From Thermoflexus sp042408815 (GTDB lineage Bacteria > Chloroflexota > Anaerolineae > Thermoflexales > Thermoflexaceae): a DNA stretch of 64,000 nt. Under the pieces are notes generated by a model. The model was not told where the DNA came from. It did not search any database and was given only the letters and a program-made list of their open reading frames with translations. The translations under genes were made by a program, and so were the position numbers. Shown here piece after piece: positions 27,973 to 35,267 of this stretch (positions are counted from its first letter, which is position 1; every line of letters starts with the position of its first letter). The stretch is from the NCBI RefSeq assembly GCF_042408815.1, contig NZ_JBHOQR010000003.1:175867-239866 (forward strand). Reading direction: 5' to 3'.

Positions 27973-28788
27973 TCACCCGGAAGGTGTGGCGAGAATCCGG
28001 GTTCCTTCCCCCTGGAGGGCAGCGGTGAGAGGCGCAGGGCGGCGACCATCGGCCAACCAGACGCAGCGAAGGCCGTTCTGAAGGGCCTCCCGGGCCGCCA
28101 GGAGCTTATGGCGCATGCGCCCCTGCGCCCAGGCCATCGCTTCCTCCAGCTCCTCGAGGCGCAGCTCCGCCACCCGGGTTTGCTCATCCGGGAACGATCG
28201 GAGCAGGCCGGGGGCACCCGTGAGGAAAATCAGCCCCTCCGCTCGAAGGGCCGTGGCAATGGCCGCGGCTGCCCGATCCCCGTCGATGTTCACGATCGCC
28301 CCTTCCGGTGTGATCCCCATCGGGGCGATCACCGGGTAGAGTCCTTGTTCCAGAAGCGCGCGGAGCAGCGCCGCGTTCACCCCCACGGGCGTCCCCGAAT
28401 AATCCCCCCGCAGAATCAAAAGGCGATCCCCCTCGCGGATCCGCAGCGCTTCCTTCCGGCGAGCCAGCAACAACCCGCCGTCGATCCCTCTCAGGCCGAT
28501 GGCGTGGACCCCACGACGGCGCAGGGCGGCCACCAGGTGGGCGTTGACCCGGCCGTAGGCCATCAGCAGGATGTCCCGCGTGCCCTCATCGGTGTAGCGG
28601 CTGGTGAACCCGGAGGCCGACGTCACATAGCGGGGGGGATGTCCCAGGGCCTCCCCCAGCGCGTCCGCTTCCGCGGAGATCCCGTGGACCAGGACCCAGC
28701 GCTGGCCCTCCCGGGCCCACGCGGCCAGCTCCTCCAGGACAGCCTCCGCGTTCACGGCGGCGTTCCCACCGATCTTGATCACCCACAT
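27973..28788 (-). CDS. lysZ: [LysW]-aminoadipate/glutamate kinase
   Basis: Phosphorylates the side-chain carboxylate of LysW-bound alpha-aminoadipate. It is an amino-acid kinase fold protein of 271 residues related to acetylglutamate kinase (ArgB). Landmarks are WVIKIGGNAAVN at the N-terminus with the phosphate-binding lysine and glycines, the substrate region WVLVHGISAEAD and FTSRYTDEGTRD, then YPVIAPMGITPEGAIVNIDG and the ATP-site segment LIFLTGAPGLL with MRHKLLAAREAL. The ATG at 28788 follows GGAGGCACACC. The lysine-type HG-(I/G)-S and the operon position favour LysZ over ArgB. Confidence 0.91.
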   Translation of the reverse strand: MWVIKIGGNAAVNAEAVLEELAAWAREGQRWVLVHGISAEADALGEALGHPPRYVTSASGFTSRYTDEGTRDILLMAYGRVNAHLVAALRRRGVHAIGLRGIDGGLLLARRKEALRIREGDRLLILRGDYSGTPVGVNAALLRALLEQGLYPVIAPMGITPEGAIVNIDGDRAAAAIATALRAEGLIFLTGAPGLLRSFPDEQTRVAELRLEELEEAMAWAQGRMRHKLLAAREALQNGLRCVWLADGRRPAPLTAALQGEGTRILATPSG

Positions 28789-28875
28789 GGTGTGCCTCCG
28801 AAGCGGTGGGGATATGCGGGTTGCAGAAAACGGTTCATTCCACACCGAAAGACCCATGACGCGGTTGAATATGCG

Positions 28876-29916
28876 CTACACGGGATATACGGGGATCAGG
28901 TCAAGCCCGGCGGTCTCCGGCCAGCCCATGGCGATGTTCAGAGACTGAACCGCCGATCCCGCTGCGCCTTTCATCAGGTTGTCCAGGGCACACAGAGCGA
29001 CGATCCGCCCCGTTTCCTCCTCCAAGGCGAAGCCCACATCCGCGAAGTTGCTTCCGATTACGGCCTTCGGGTCCGGCAGCCGGTGGAGGCCCTGCCGGTC
29101 CTTCACCATCCGAATGAAGGGTTCCTCTCCATAGGCCGCGCGGTAGATCCGCCAGAGGTCGGATTCGGTGAGGGGCGCGCGAGGCCATGCGTGCGCCACG
29201 GCCAGCACCCCTCGCACGGCATCCACTGCCGTCACGGAGAGGACGATAGTGTCCCAGCCCAGGGCCTGGCGGACCTCGGCGGTGTGACGGTGGCCGACGG
29301 GGGCATACGGTCGGATGGCGCCGTGGCGCTCTGGATGGTGGGAGCCGGGGTTCGGTTCGCGGCCCGCCTCCGAGGAGCTGGCCTTGACATCCACCAGGAT
29401 GGGGCGGCCTGGATCCAGGAGGTCGGCCCGAACCAGCGGCCAAAGGGCTAGGATGGCGGCTGCGGCGTTGCAGCCGACCCCGCTGATATAACGGGCTCCG
29501 CGCAGATCCTCCCGGTAGCGCTCTGGCAAGCCGTAGACGAAGCGGGAGAGCCACTCCGGATGGGGATGCGGGCGATCATACCAGCGGCGATAGGCTTCCG
29601 GATCGCGGAGCCGAAAGTCCGCTGAGAGATCGACCACCACAGGCGCCAGGGTCGTGAAGGATTCGATGCGGGGGGCGACTTCACCGTGGGGCAGGGCGAC
29701 AAAGAGCACATCGCATGGGCGAAGATCCCCCATCCGGCAGAAGGTGAGCACGGCAACCCGGCGCAGGTGAGGATGCACACGGTGGACCGGCTCCCCGGCG
29801 TGGGATTCGGAGGTGATCTGGGCGATCTCCACCCCCGGATGGCGCAGGAGCAGGCGGAGAAGCTCCCCGCCCACGTAGCCGGAGGCCCCCACGATGCTCA
29901 CGCGGACCCGTTCCAT
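28876..29916 (-). CDS. lysY: [LysW]-aminoadipyl/glutamyl phosphate reductase
   Basis: NADPH-dependent reductase that turns the acyl phosphate made by LysZ into the semialdehyde; a relative of ArgC. The 346-residue protein starts at ATG 29916, with CAGGAGGTCCAGCG before it. It shows the nucleotide-binding VSIVGASGYVGGELLRLLL and the catalytic cysteine in YISGVGCNAAAAILAL. The substrate-side SSSEAGREPNPGSHHPERHGAIRPY and GHRHTAEV follow, then DNLMKGAAGSAVQSLNI near the end. Its first 19 bases overlap the end of lysX. The order X-Y-Z-J-K matches other LysW clusters. Confidence 0.91.
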   Translation of the reverse strand: MERVRVSIVGASGYVGGELLRLLLRHPGVEIAQITSESHAGEPVHRVHPHLRRVAVLTFCRMGDLRPCDVLFVALPHGEVAPRIESFTTLAPVVVDLSADFRLRDPEAYRRWYDRPHPHPEWLSRFVYGLPERYREDLRGARYISGVGCNAAAAILALWPLVRADLLDPGRPILVDVKASSSEAGREPNPGSHHPERHGAIRPYAPVGHRHTAEVRQALGWDTIVLSVTAVDAVRGVLAVAHAWPRAPLTESDLWRIYRAAYGEEPFIRMVKDRQGLHRLPDPKAVIGSNFADVGFALEEETGRIVALCALDNLMKGAAGSAVQSLNIAMGWPETAGLDLIPVYPV

Positions 29917-30815
29917 CGCTGGACCTCCTGAGGGTGAGGGTGGGAGTGAGCGGCAGCCCACCCATCGCGGGCCACCCGGATCACAAACTCCGCGATCGCT
30001 CCAGGGATGTCCACACCGGTAGGCTCTACTGAATTGCGAAACTCCATGGAATGATTAATTTCATTGACCAGAAGTCCTCGCTGGGGATCCTCGAAAAGGT
30101 CGATGGCGAGGATCCCACCGCCCACGGCGGCGGCTGCCCGCGCGCAGAGATCGGCCAGCTCTAACGTGATTGGGCACTTGGAGGCGCGGCCGCCCCGGGC
30201 CGTGTTGGTGATCCAGTGTTCCGAAGACCGGTAGATGGCCGCGATGGTTTCGCCGCCCACAACGAAGGCCCGGATGTCCCGCCCGGGCTTGGGGATGTAT
30301 TCCTGGATGTAATAGACGCCGTGAGCGAAACCCCCGAGCGTCTCCTTGTGCTCCAGCAGGGCCTCCGCGGCATCCCGATCATTCACCCGGGCCAGCAGCC
30401 GCCCCCACGAGCCGAGCACCGGCTTGAGGACGACCGGATAGCCCCATTCCTCGATGGCTTGTAGCGCCCCTTCCGGTGAGAATGCGACCCGGACGCGGGG
30501 GGTTGGGATGCCGGCCCGAACCAGGGCCGCGGTGGTGAGCAGCTTATCGGCGCAGGTATGGATCACCGACGCCGGGTTGATGACCGGCAGGCCCATATCC
30601 TCCAGCAGCTGCGCAGCGTGGAGAGCCTGCCAGTGGCTGAGGGAACGCATCAACACCGCATCGAAGCGGTTCCAGCCGTCCGGGGCGCCGACCTCCAGGA
30701 CCGTTGAGCGGTCGTGGATGACTTCTGCCTCCACGCCCCGACGCCGGAACGCCTCCAGCAGCCACTTCTCCTCTGTGCGCACCAGCGAGCAGAACAGGGC
30801 GATCCGCATCGGCAT
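29898..30815 (-). CDS. lysX: LysW-alpha-aminoadipate ligase
   Basis: ATP-grasp ligase of the RimK type that joins the amino group of alpha-aminoadipate to the C-terminal glutamate of LysW, both protecting and carrying it. The 305-residue chain shows IALFCSLVRTEEKWLLEA at the N-terminus, DKLLTTAALVRAGIPTPRV, VVLKPVLGSWGRLLARV, IQEYIPKPGRDIRAFVVG, the signature region WITNTARGGRASKCP and the metal site LLVNEINHSMEFRNSV. The ATG at 30815 has AGGAAGCG before it and lies six bases after the lysW stop; an ATG two codons later is also possible. Whether it accepts only aminoadipate or glutamate too cannot be judged by eye. Confidence 0.92.
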   Translation of the reverse strand: MPMRIALFCSLVRTEEKWLLEAFRRRGVEAEVIHDRSTVLEVGAPDGWNRFDAVLMRSLSHWQALHAAQLLEDMGLPVINPASVIHTCADKLLTTAALVRAGIPTPRVRVAFSPEGALQAIEEWGYPVVLKPVLGSWGRLLARVNDRDAAEALLEHKETLGGFAHGVYYIQEYIPKPGRDIRAFVVGGETIAAIYRSSEHWITNTARGGRASKCPITLELADLCARAAAAVGGGILAIDLFEDPQRGLLVNEINHSMEFRNSVEPTGVDIPGAIAEFVIRVARDGWAAAHSHPHPQEVQRWNGSA

Positions 30816-30821
30816 CGCTTC

Positions 30822-30992
30822 CTACTCCCCCCAATCCTCTTCCACCTGGGGCGCGCGATCCAGGGTCAGAGGGGAAAGGGAAACCACCTCCAGAGCTGTA
30901 CCACATTCGGGACAGGTCAGGAATTCATGGAGCACGACGTCCTCTCGCAGCGGCACATGGGCGGCGCACTCCGGACAGATCCCGCTGGGCAT
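30822..30992 (-). CDS. lysW: Amino-group carrier protein LysW
   Basis: A 56-residue acidic carrier to which the lysine intermediates are attached. Two CPEC knuckles (cysteines 6, 9, 27 and 30) bind zinc. The chain ends in the family hallmark EDWGE, whose terminal glutamate accepts aminoadipate through LysX. The ATG at 30992 follows GGGAGGTGGATC. It heads the lysine unit, 6 bases before lysX, downstream of a promoter and two leader hairpins. The call is firm because size, cysteine pattern and C-terminus all fit. Confidence 0.95.
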   Translation of the reverse strand: MPSGICPECAAHVPLREDVVLHEFLTCPECGTALEVVSLSPLTLDRAPQVEEDWGE

Positions 30993-31094
30993 GATCCACC
31001 TCCCTCGTAGAGGATAAAGTTAGGGCCGGGCAGGCGATTTCCCTCGCCCGTCCGATTCCCGACTTCCCCTCGATCCGAACATCCTGGGTCTTGT

Positions 31095-31136
31095 GGAAAA
31101 AGAAAACCCCCAGGCCGCCGGACGGTAGCCTGGGGG
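31095..31136 (-). terminator. Leader terminator hairpin before lysW
   Basis: Reading the reverse strand, CCCCCAGGC (31115-31107 side) pairs perfectly with GCCTGGGGG (31136-31128 side) around a 12-base loop, followed by TTTTCTTTTT. This is a textbook intrinsic terminator, but it lies between the promoter and lysW, so it would switch the operon off. Its loop, complementary to 31182-31192, can pair exactly with an upstream strand of the leader. Confidence 0.85.
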
Positions 31137-31155
31137 TTGGGATCCTGACGGACAC

Positions 31156-31216
31156 AAAAAAACCGCTACGTCAGGACCGGACTACCGTCCGGGCCTGGAG
31201 GCGCAGCGGCTTTTTT
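31156..31216 (-). promoter_or_regulatory. Leader hairpin 1 of the lysine operon
   Basis: On the reverse strand, CCGCTGCG pairs with CGTAGCGG (one G-T), CAGG pairs with CCTG, and the inner CCGGAC-GGTA-GTCCGG closes the hairpin. It is flanked by A6 and T7, so it could terminate transcription from either side. Its inner strand at 31182-31192 is the exact complement of the terminator loop at 31118-31128. The stop codon of the leader reading frame lies in its right arm. Confidence 0.75.
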
Positions 31217-31249
31217 GATCCACGTCATCTGGAATGGCGGATAGAGCAT
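31166..31249 (-). CDS. Putative lysine-operon leader peptide
   Basis: A 27-residue reading frame from ATG 31249 to TAG 31168-31166, with an alternative ATG at 31228. Codons 12 and 13 are both AAA, giving TWIKKAAA; these are the only lysines. The lysine codons lie immediately before the left arm of hairpin 1, and the stop codon lies in its right arm. This is the arrangement of a ribosome-mediated attenuator: scarce Lys-tRNA would stall the ribosome and keep hairpin 1 open. No strong ribosome site precedes either ATG, which weakens the case. The six A residues may instead be only the upstream tract of a bidirectional terminator. Confidence 0.55.
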   Translation of the reverse strand: MLYPPFQMTWIKKAAAPPGPDGSPVLT

Positions 31250-31279
31250 CGGGCGCTTGATATTCCGAGGTTGCCTCTG

Positions 31280-31308
31280 AATATAACCCGGATTTCCCTT
31301 CTTGTCAA
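31280..31308 (-). promoter_or_regulatory. Promoter of the lysW operon
   Basis: On the reverse strand the -35 is TTGACA (31308-31303), the spacer is 17 bases, and the -10 is TATATT (31285-31280). Transcription should begin near 31273, about 280 bases before lysW, giving a long leader that holds the short reading frame and both hairpins. Confidence 0.85.
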
Positions 31309-31404
31309 GAGCGCCTTTCTCGCGGGCTATCGGCCCGGAGGATTGCCATGCGAAAGCGGAACGTGAATACCAAAGGGTGGTGGCGCGAACCGAGCGTGGC
31401 AGAG

Positions 31405-32799
31405 CTAACGCCTGGGTCCGAAGAGCCGGAAAGCGCGGAAAGCGGTAGGCGGCCGGAGGTCACCGAGGGCCACGATATCGCCTTCGCGCAATCCTTCCAG
31501 CACCTCGCTTTCGGTTTCACCCTGAGCGCCCAGACGGATCTCTACTTCCTCCACCCGATCGCCCACCACCCGGTTGACGAAGGCTCGCCCGGTGATCCGA
31601 TCGCGGCGGACCGCGGCGTTGGGCACCAGCAGCACGTTCTCCCGACGATCCACTTCGATCTCCACAGTGGCGCTCATACCCGACCGCATGGCGGGATCCC
31701 GCTCATCCAGCACCACCCGGACCTGGTAAGTGGCTGCGCTCCCGGTTTCCATGGCCACCGGGGCGATGGATTCGATATGGCCCCGGAACGTGCGCCCGGG
31801 CAGGGCATCCAGGGTGATCTCCACGGGCATTTTCTCCTTCAGGCGGACAACGTCCACCTCATCCACGGTCAGATCCAGGTAGAGATCGCTCAGATCCGCG
31901 AGGAGGATGGCCCCTCCAGGGATACCCGCGCCGACGACCTGGCCGACCTCGATGTTCAGGGCTACGACCGTGCCGTCGAAGGGTGCCACCAGGGTGGCCT
32001 GTTCCAGGCGGCGCCGCGCCTGCTCCAGCTGCAAACGGGCCTGCTCCAGCTGCAAGCGCGTGCGCTCGATTGTCAGCGCATCGGGCTGCATCCGGGCCAG
32101 GCTGGCCTGGGCCTGGGCCAATTGGGTCCGGGCGGCTTCCAGTTGTTCGGGTCGGGTTCCCGCCTTCAGCTTCTCATACTGGAGCCGGGCGACCTCCGCT
32201 TGAAGCTCCGCCTGTCCAACCCGGGCGTTTGCCAGGTCGAGGTCTATCCGTGCCGAAACCGGAGTCCCTGCGGTTTTATCCCGGGTCAACTGCGCCTGCC
32301 AGAGGGCGTTCTTGGCGATCTCAACGTTCAGCCGGGCGATCTCCAGATCGATGGGATCGGGCCCTTTCTCCAGGGCCTGCAAAGCCGCCTGGGCACTGCG
32401 CACGGCCGCTTGCGCGGCGGCCAGTTCCTCCGCTTTGGGACCCTGAACGGTCTGACTGTAGATCACCTGCTGGGTGAGGTAGGCGATCTCCGCCTGGCGC
32501 AGGGCCAGCTCCAGATCTGTCGTATCCAGACGGGCCAGGGGCTGCCCTTTGCGAACGGCCTCTCCTTCCCGGACGAAGATCTCCGCCACCGTGCCAGCTG
32601 TGGCGAAGTTCAGGGTGGCCTGGGCGCGGGGGCGGATCTTGCCCGCTGCGCTCAGGGTGATCCGGAGCGTTCCTCGCCGGATCGTCGCCGTCTCCGGGAA
32701 GGCGGGCGGTTGCGCCCGAGCGCGCTGGAAGAGTGCCCAGGCGCCGATCAGGAACAGCAGGATGAGCAGGATGAACCACAACCATCGGCGGCTTCGCAT
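31405..32799 (-). CDS. HlyD/MFP-family efflux adaptor protein
   Basis: Membrane-fusion (adaptor) subunit of a transporter. The ATG at 32799 follows CAGAGGTGAACGACC and opens an N-terminal membrane anchor (WLWFILLILLFLIGAWALF). The 464 residues continue as a biotinyl-lipoyl half-domain (GTVAEIFVREGEAVRKGQPL). A long alpha-helical hairpin rich in Ala/Gln/Leu/Glu spans about 110-270. The second lipoyl half (ATLVAPFDGTVVALNIEVGQVV) and beta-barrel domains (DEVDVVRLKEKMPVEITLDA) follow. It lies 7 bases after the tetR gene and shares its promoter. No permease or ABC gene follows, so its partner must be elsewhere or it was separated from it. Confidence 0.87.
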   Translation of the reverse strand: MRSRRWLWFILLILLFLIGAWALFQRARAQPPAFPETATIRRGTLRITLSAAGKIRPRAQATLNFATAGTVAEIFVREGEAVRKGQPLARLDTTDLELALRQAEIAYLTQQVIYSQTVQGPKAEELAAAQAAVRSAQAALQALEKGPDPIDLEIARLNVEIAKNALWQAQLTRDKTAGTPVSARIDLDLANARVGQAELQAEVARLQYEKLKAGTRPEQLEAARTQLAQAQASLARMQPDALTIERTRLQLEQARLQLEQARRRLEQATLVAPFDGTVVALNIEVGQVVGAGIPGGAILLADLSDLYLDLTVDEVDVVRLKEKMPVEITLDALPGRTFRGHIESIAPVAMETGSAATYQVRVVLDERDPAMRSGMSATVEIEVDRRENVLLVPNAAVRRDRITGRAFVNRVVGDRVEEVEIRLGAQGETESEVLEGLREGDIVALGDLRPPTAFRAFRLFGPRR

Positions 32800-32806
32800 C
32801 GGTCGT

Positions 32807-33421
32807 TCACCTCTGGGCATGTTCATCAGAATGGCCTTCCAGCCCCCACAGGAACAGCGCCGTCAGCTCCCGGGCGATCTGCTCGGGGGGAAGGGCCGCC
32901 AGGCCAGGGTCCATTTCCATGCCAAAGATGGTCACCCCATGGAGGGCTCCCCAGATCGCCCACAGGATGAGGGTGGGATGGAATGGGCGCTGGCGTTGCG
33001 GCAACACGTCGGCCAGCAGCGCCTGCACCTGTTCCAGGAAGGGCCGGGCGATCTGTTCCACAAACATCTGACGCACAGCCTCGTCCGTTCGGATTTCCTG
33101 ATACAAGGCCTGCATCAGGGGAAGGCGGGCGCGCATCGCCGTCAGGCGCTCCACGAGGAACGCCTCCAGCCACTCCCGGGGGTCCATGGTCTCCAGCGTC
33201 TGGAGCTGCTGTTGGATCGGCCGGATGACGAAGGCCTCGAACAGCGCTAGGAGCAGATGTCGTTTGGTCGGAAAGTATCGGAAAATCGTCCCCTCGGCCA
33301 CTCCGGCCGCCCGGGCGATGGCCCGGGTGGTGGCCCCCCGGAACCCGTGCCGGGCGAAGATCTGCGCCGCCGCCTCCAGGATCTGCGCTCGCCGTGCTTC
33401 CCCGGCCATCTGGGATACCAT
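32807..33421 (-). CDS. TetR family transcriptional regulator
   Basis: A 204-residue repressor with the N-terminal helix-turn-helix ARRAQILEAAAQIFARHGF then TTRAIARAAGVAEGTIFRYF and PTKRHLLLALFEAF. The variable C-terminal ligand-binding domain contains a tryptophan-rich helix (LILWAIWGALHGV). The ATG at 33421 follows GGGAGGCTCCG; in-frame starts upstream lie inside the operator. The gene is first in an operon with the HlyD-like adaptor. A palindrome directly downstream of its -10 box suggests self-repression relieved by a transported compound. Confidence 0.9.
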   Translation of the reverse strand: MVSQMAGEARRAQILEAAAQIFARHGFRGATTRAIARAAGVAEGTIFRYFPTKRHLLLALFEAFVIRPIQQQLQTLETMDPREWLEAFLVERLTAMRARLPLMQALYQEIRTDEAVRQMFVEQIARPFLEQVQALLADVLPQRQRPFHPTLILWAIWGALHGVTIFGMEMDPGLAALPPEQIARELTALFLWGLEGHSDEHAQR

Positions 33422-33436
33422 CGGAGCCTCCCATGA

Positions 33437-33480
33437 AGTGAGCACTCACTCAGCATAGAGGGAGCCGGGGGGTTCGTCAA
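33437..33480 (-). promoter_or_regulatory. tetR-hlyD promoter with palindromic operator
   Basis: Reverse strand: -35 TTGACG (33480-33475), 17-base spacer, -10 TATGCT (33457-33452). The perfect 6-2-6 palindrome AGTGAG-CA-CTCACT lies at 33437-33450, where transcription should start. That is a standard place for an autorepressing TetR operator. Confidence 0.7.
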
Positions 33481-33811
33481 GTTTTCCCGGTCCAGCGTGG
33501 CGTTATGCGGGGAAGCGAGGCGGTTGGCGCGGGGAAAGCATTCGGGAAGAGACCGGACGCTTCGGGGATCCAATTCATCCTGTGGCCAGCGTTCGCACGG
33601 GCAAAATCTCTCCCTTTTGCATCGGGCGGATGTCACCGCGCCCCAGGGTGACCACTGCGATCGCCTTCCCCTCCGCGGGTTACAAACTCCACCTCTGGCT
33701 CACAGCCGTTGCGCGAGAAGAGGCCTCGATGCGCGCCTGGAGGCGGGGCCACAATCCCATGGGCTCCGGGAAACCCTCTTCCAACCCTCCATCGTATTCG
33801 CGATAAGCCCC
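33481..33811. other. Intergenic region between tetR and carA
   Basis: About 330 bases between divergent genes. I found no RNA gene or riboswitch that I could support. On the reverse strand a short in-frame stretch (GRGDIRPMQKGEILPVRTL, near 33590-33660) looks protein-like but is closed by stops on both sides, so it is at most a relic. Confidence 0.35.
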
Positions 33812-33840
33812 TTGACAACCGGGCAGGGCCCGTTTAAGAT
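33812..33840 (+). promoter_or_regulatory. carA promoter
   Basis: A perfect -35 TTGACA at 33812-33817, a 17-base spacer and -10 TAAGAT at 33835-33840. The carA start codon is at 33877, leaving a leader of about 30 bases that contains the ribosome site GGAGGCGGGCGGG. That is too short for a classical pyrimidine attenuator. Confidence 0.8.
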
Positions 33841-33876
33841 TCCGCCTCAAATGTATCCCTGTCGGAGGCGGGCGGG

Positions 33877-35010
33877 ATGCGAGGGATCCTGGCGCTGGAG
33901 GATGGGACGGTCTTCGTCGGCCGGGCCTTTGGGGCCCGTGCGACCGTGGTCGGCGAGGTGGTGTTCAACACCGCGATGACGGGCTACCAGGAGATCCTCA
34001 CGGATCCCTCCTACCGCGGCCAGATGGTGGTGATGACGTGCACTCAGATCGGGAACGTGGGGGTGAATGCGGAGGATGTGGAAAGCGATCGCCCCCAGGT
34101 CACCGCCTTCATCGTCCGCGCCCTGAGCCCCGTGGCATCGAACTGGCGGGCGGCGGAGAGCCTGGGGAATTATCTGGCTCGCCATGGCATCCCGGGGTTG
34201 AGCGAGGTCGACACCCGGGCGCTCACCCGTCTGATCCGCACCCGGGGAGCGATGAAAGGCGCTCTCTCCACAGAGGAAGGTGCGGATCCAGAGGCCCTGG
34301 TGGAGATGGCCCGCTCCTGGGAAGGCCTGGAGGGTCGGGATATGGTGCGGGAGGTGACCTGTTCCGCGCCGTATGAATGGAGCGAAGGCTCCGGCTGCTG
34401 GCAGCCCCACGGGTTCAATCCGGATCCCCACCCACGGCGCCATGTCGTCGTATATGACTTCGGGGTCAAGCGTTCCATCCTCCGCCGGCTGGTGGACCGG
34501 GGGTGTCGGGTCACGGTGGTGCCCGCGGATACGCCCGCCGGGGAGGTGCTCCGCCTGCAGCCCGATGGCATTGTCCTCTCCAACGGCCCGGGCGATCCGG
34601 CCGGGCTTCCCGGGATTGTCGAGACGGTGCGCCAGTTGCTGGAGGCCAGGATCCCTATCTTTGGGATCTGTTTGGGCCATCAGTTGATCGCCCAGGCCAT
34701 TGGCGCTCGCACGTATAAGCTTCCCTTCGGCCATCATGGGAGCAACCACCCCGTTCGAGAGGAGGCCACCGGGCGGGTGCGGATCACCGCCCAGAACCAC
34801 AATTACGCGGTGGATCCGGATACGATCGATCCTCAGCGGGCGATCATCACCCACGTGAACCTGAACGACGGGACAGTGGAGGGCCTGGCGTTGCGGGACC
34901 GGCCGGTGTTCTCGGTGCAATACCATCCGGAGGCGAACCCCGGCCCCCACGATGCGGATCCGTTGTTCGATCAGTGGGTGAAGGGGCTGGGGGAATCCGG
35001 GAAGGGTTAG
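33877..35010 (+). CDS. carA: Carbamoyl-phosphate synthase small subunit
   Basis: Glutaminase subunit that supplies ammonia to CarB for carbamoyl phosphate, used in arginine and pyrimidine synthesis. The 377-residue protein has the N-terminal CarA domain (FNTAMTGYQEILTDPSY, EVDTRALTRLIR). The class I amidotransferase domain has VVYDFGVKRSILR, LSNGPGDPAG, the nucleophile in PIFGICLGHQLIAQA and the histidine/glutamate in FSVQYHPEANPGPHDA. All three triad residues are present. The start is fixed by a strong ribosome site and a consensus promoter. A 53-residue gene lies between it and carB. Confidence 0.96.
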   Translation: MRGILALEDGTVFVGRAFGARATVVGEVVFNTAMTGYQEILTDPSYRGQMVVMTCTQIGNVGVNAEDVESDRPQVTAFIVRALSPVASNWRAAESLGNYLARHGIPGLSEVDTRALTRLIRTRGAMKGALSTEEGADPEALVEMARSWEGLEGRDMVREVTCSAPYEWSEGSGCWQPHGFNPDPHPRRHVVVYDFGVKRSILRRLVDRGCRVTVVPADTPAGEVLRLQPDGIVLSNGPGDPAGLPGIVETVRQLLEARIPIFGICLGHQLIAQAIGARTYKLPFGHHGSNHPVREEATGRVRITAQNHNYAVDPDTIDPQRAIITHVNLNDGTVEGLALRDRPVFSVQYHPEANPGPHDADPLFDQWVKGLGESGKG

Positions 35011-35013
35011 GCC

Positions 35014-35175
35014 ATGGGTTTCCCTCTCCGATTGCCCATTGATCCAGGGCAAACGGAGGAAGCGATCGTGGAGGCGGGTAAGCGTATGATGGCTGATGAA
35101 CGGCTGGCCGATGAGCATCGGGCGGAGGAGATCCGCCAGCCCTGGCCTCTGGACGATCGGCGCAAGAGGCGCTGA
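35014..35175 (+). CDS. Small hypothetical protein between carA and carB
   Basis: A 53-residue reading frame starting 3 bases after the carA stop. It reads as a normal hydrophilic protein: FPLRLPIDPGQTEEAIVEAG, a helical EERLADEHRAEE-like middle and a basic end (LDDRRKRR). The tight spacing after carA and the absence of stops suggest it is translated with carA; GGGAAGGGTTAGGCC lies just upstream as a possible ribosome site. It has no recognised domain. It might be a small partner of the synthase or simply a filler gene. Confidence 0.55.
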   Translation: MGFPLRLPIDPGQTEEAIVEAGKRMMADERLADEHRAEEIRQPWPLDDRRKRR

Positions 35176-35267
35176 ACGAGGTTCAGAGTTGAAGGCGCCC
35201 GGCTAAGCCCCGGAAATCCCCGTTGAAGCGGACCGCTGCGCGACTTCAATTGGGAGATCGATCGGGA

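Noticed and set aside
31081..31280. T-box or lysine (L-box) riboswitch in the lysW leader
   Set aside because: The T-box GGTGG-ACC consensus and the conserved L-box core are not seen; the short leader and complementary strands fit peptide-dependent attenuation better.
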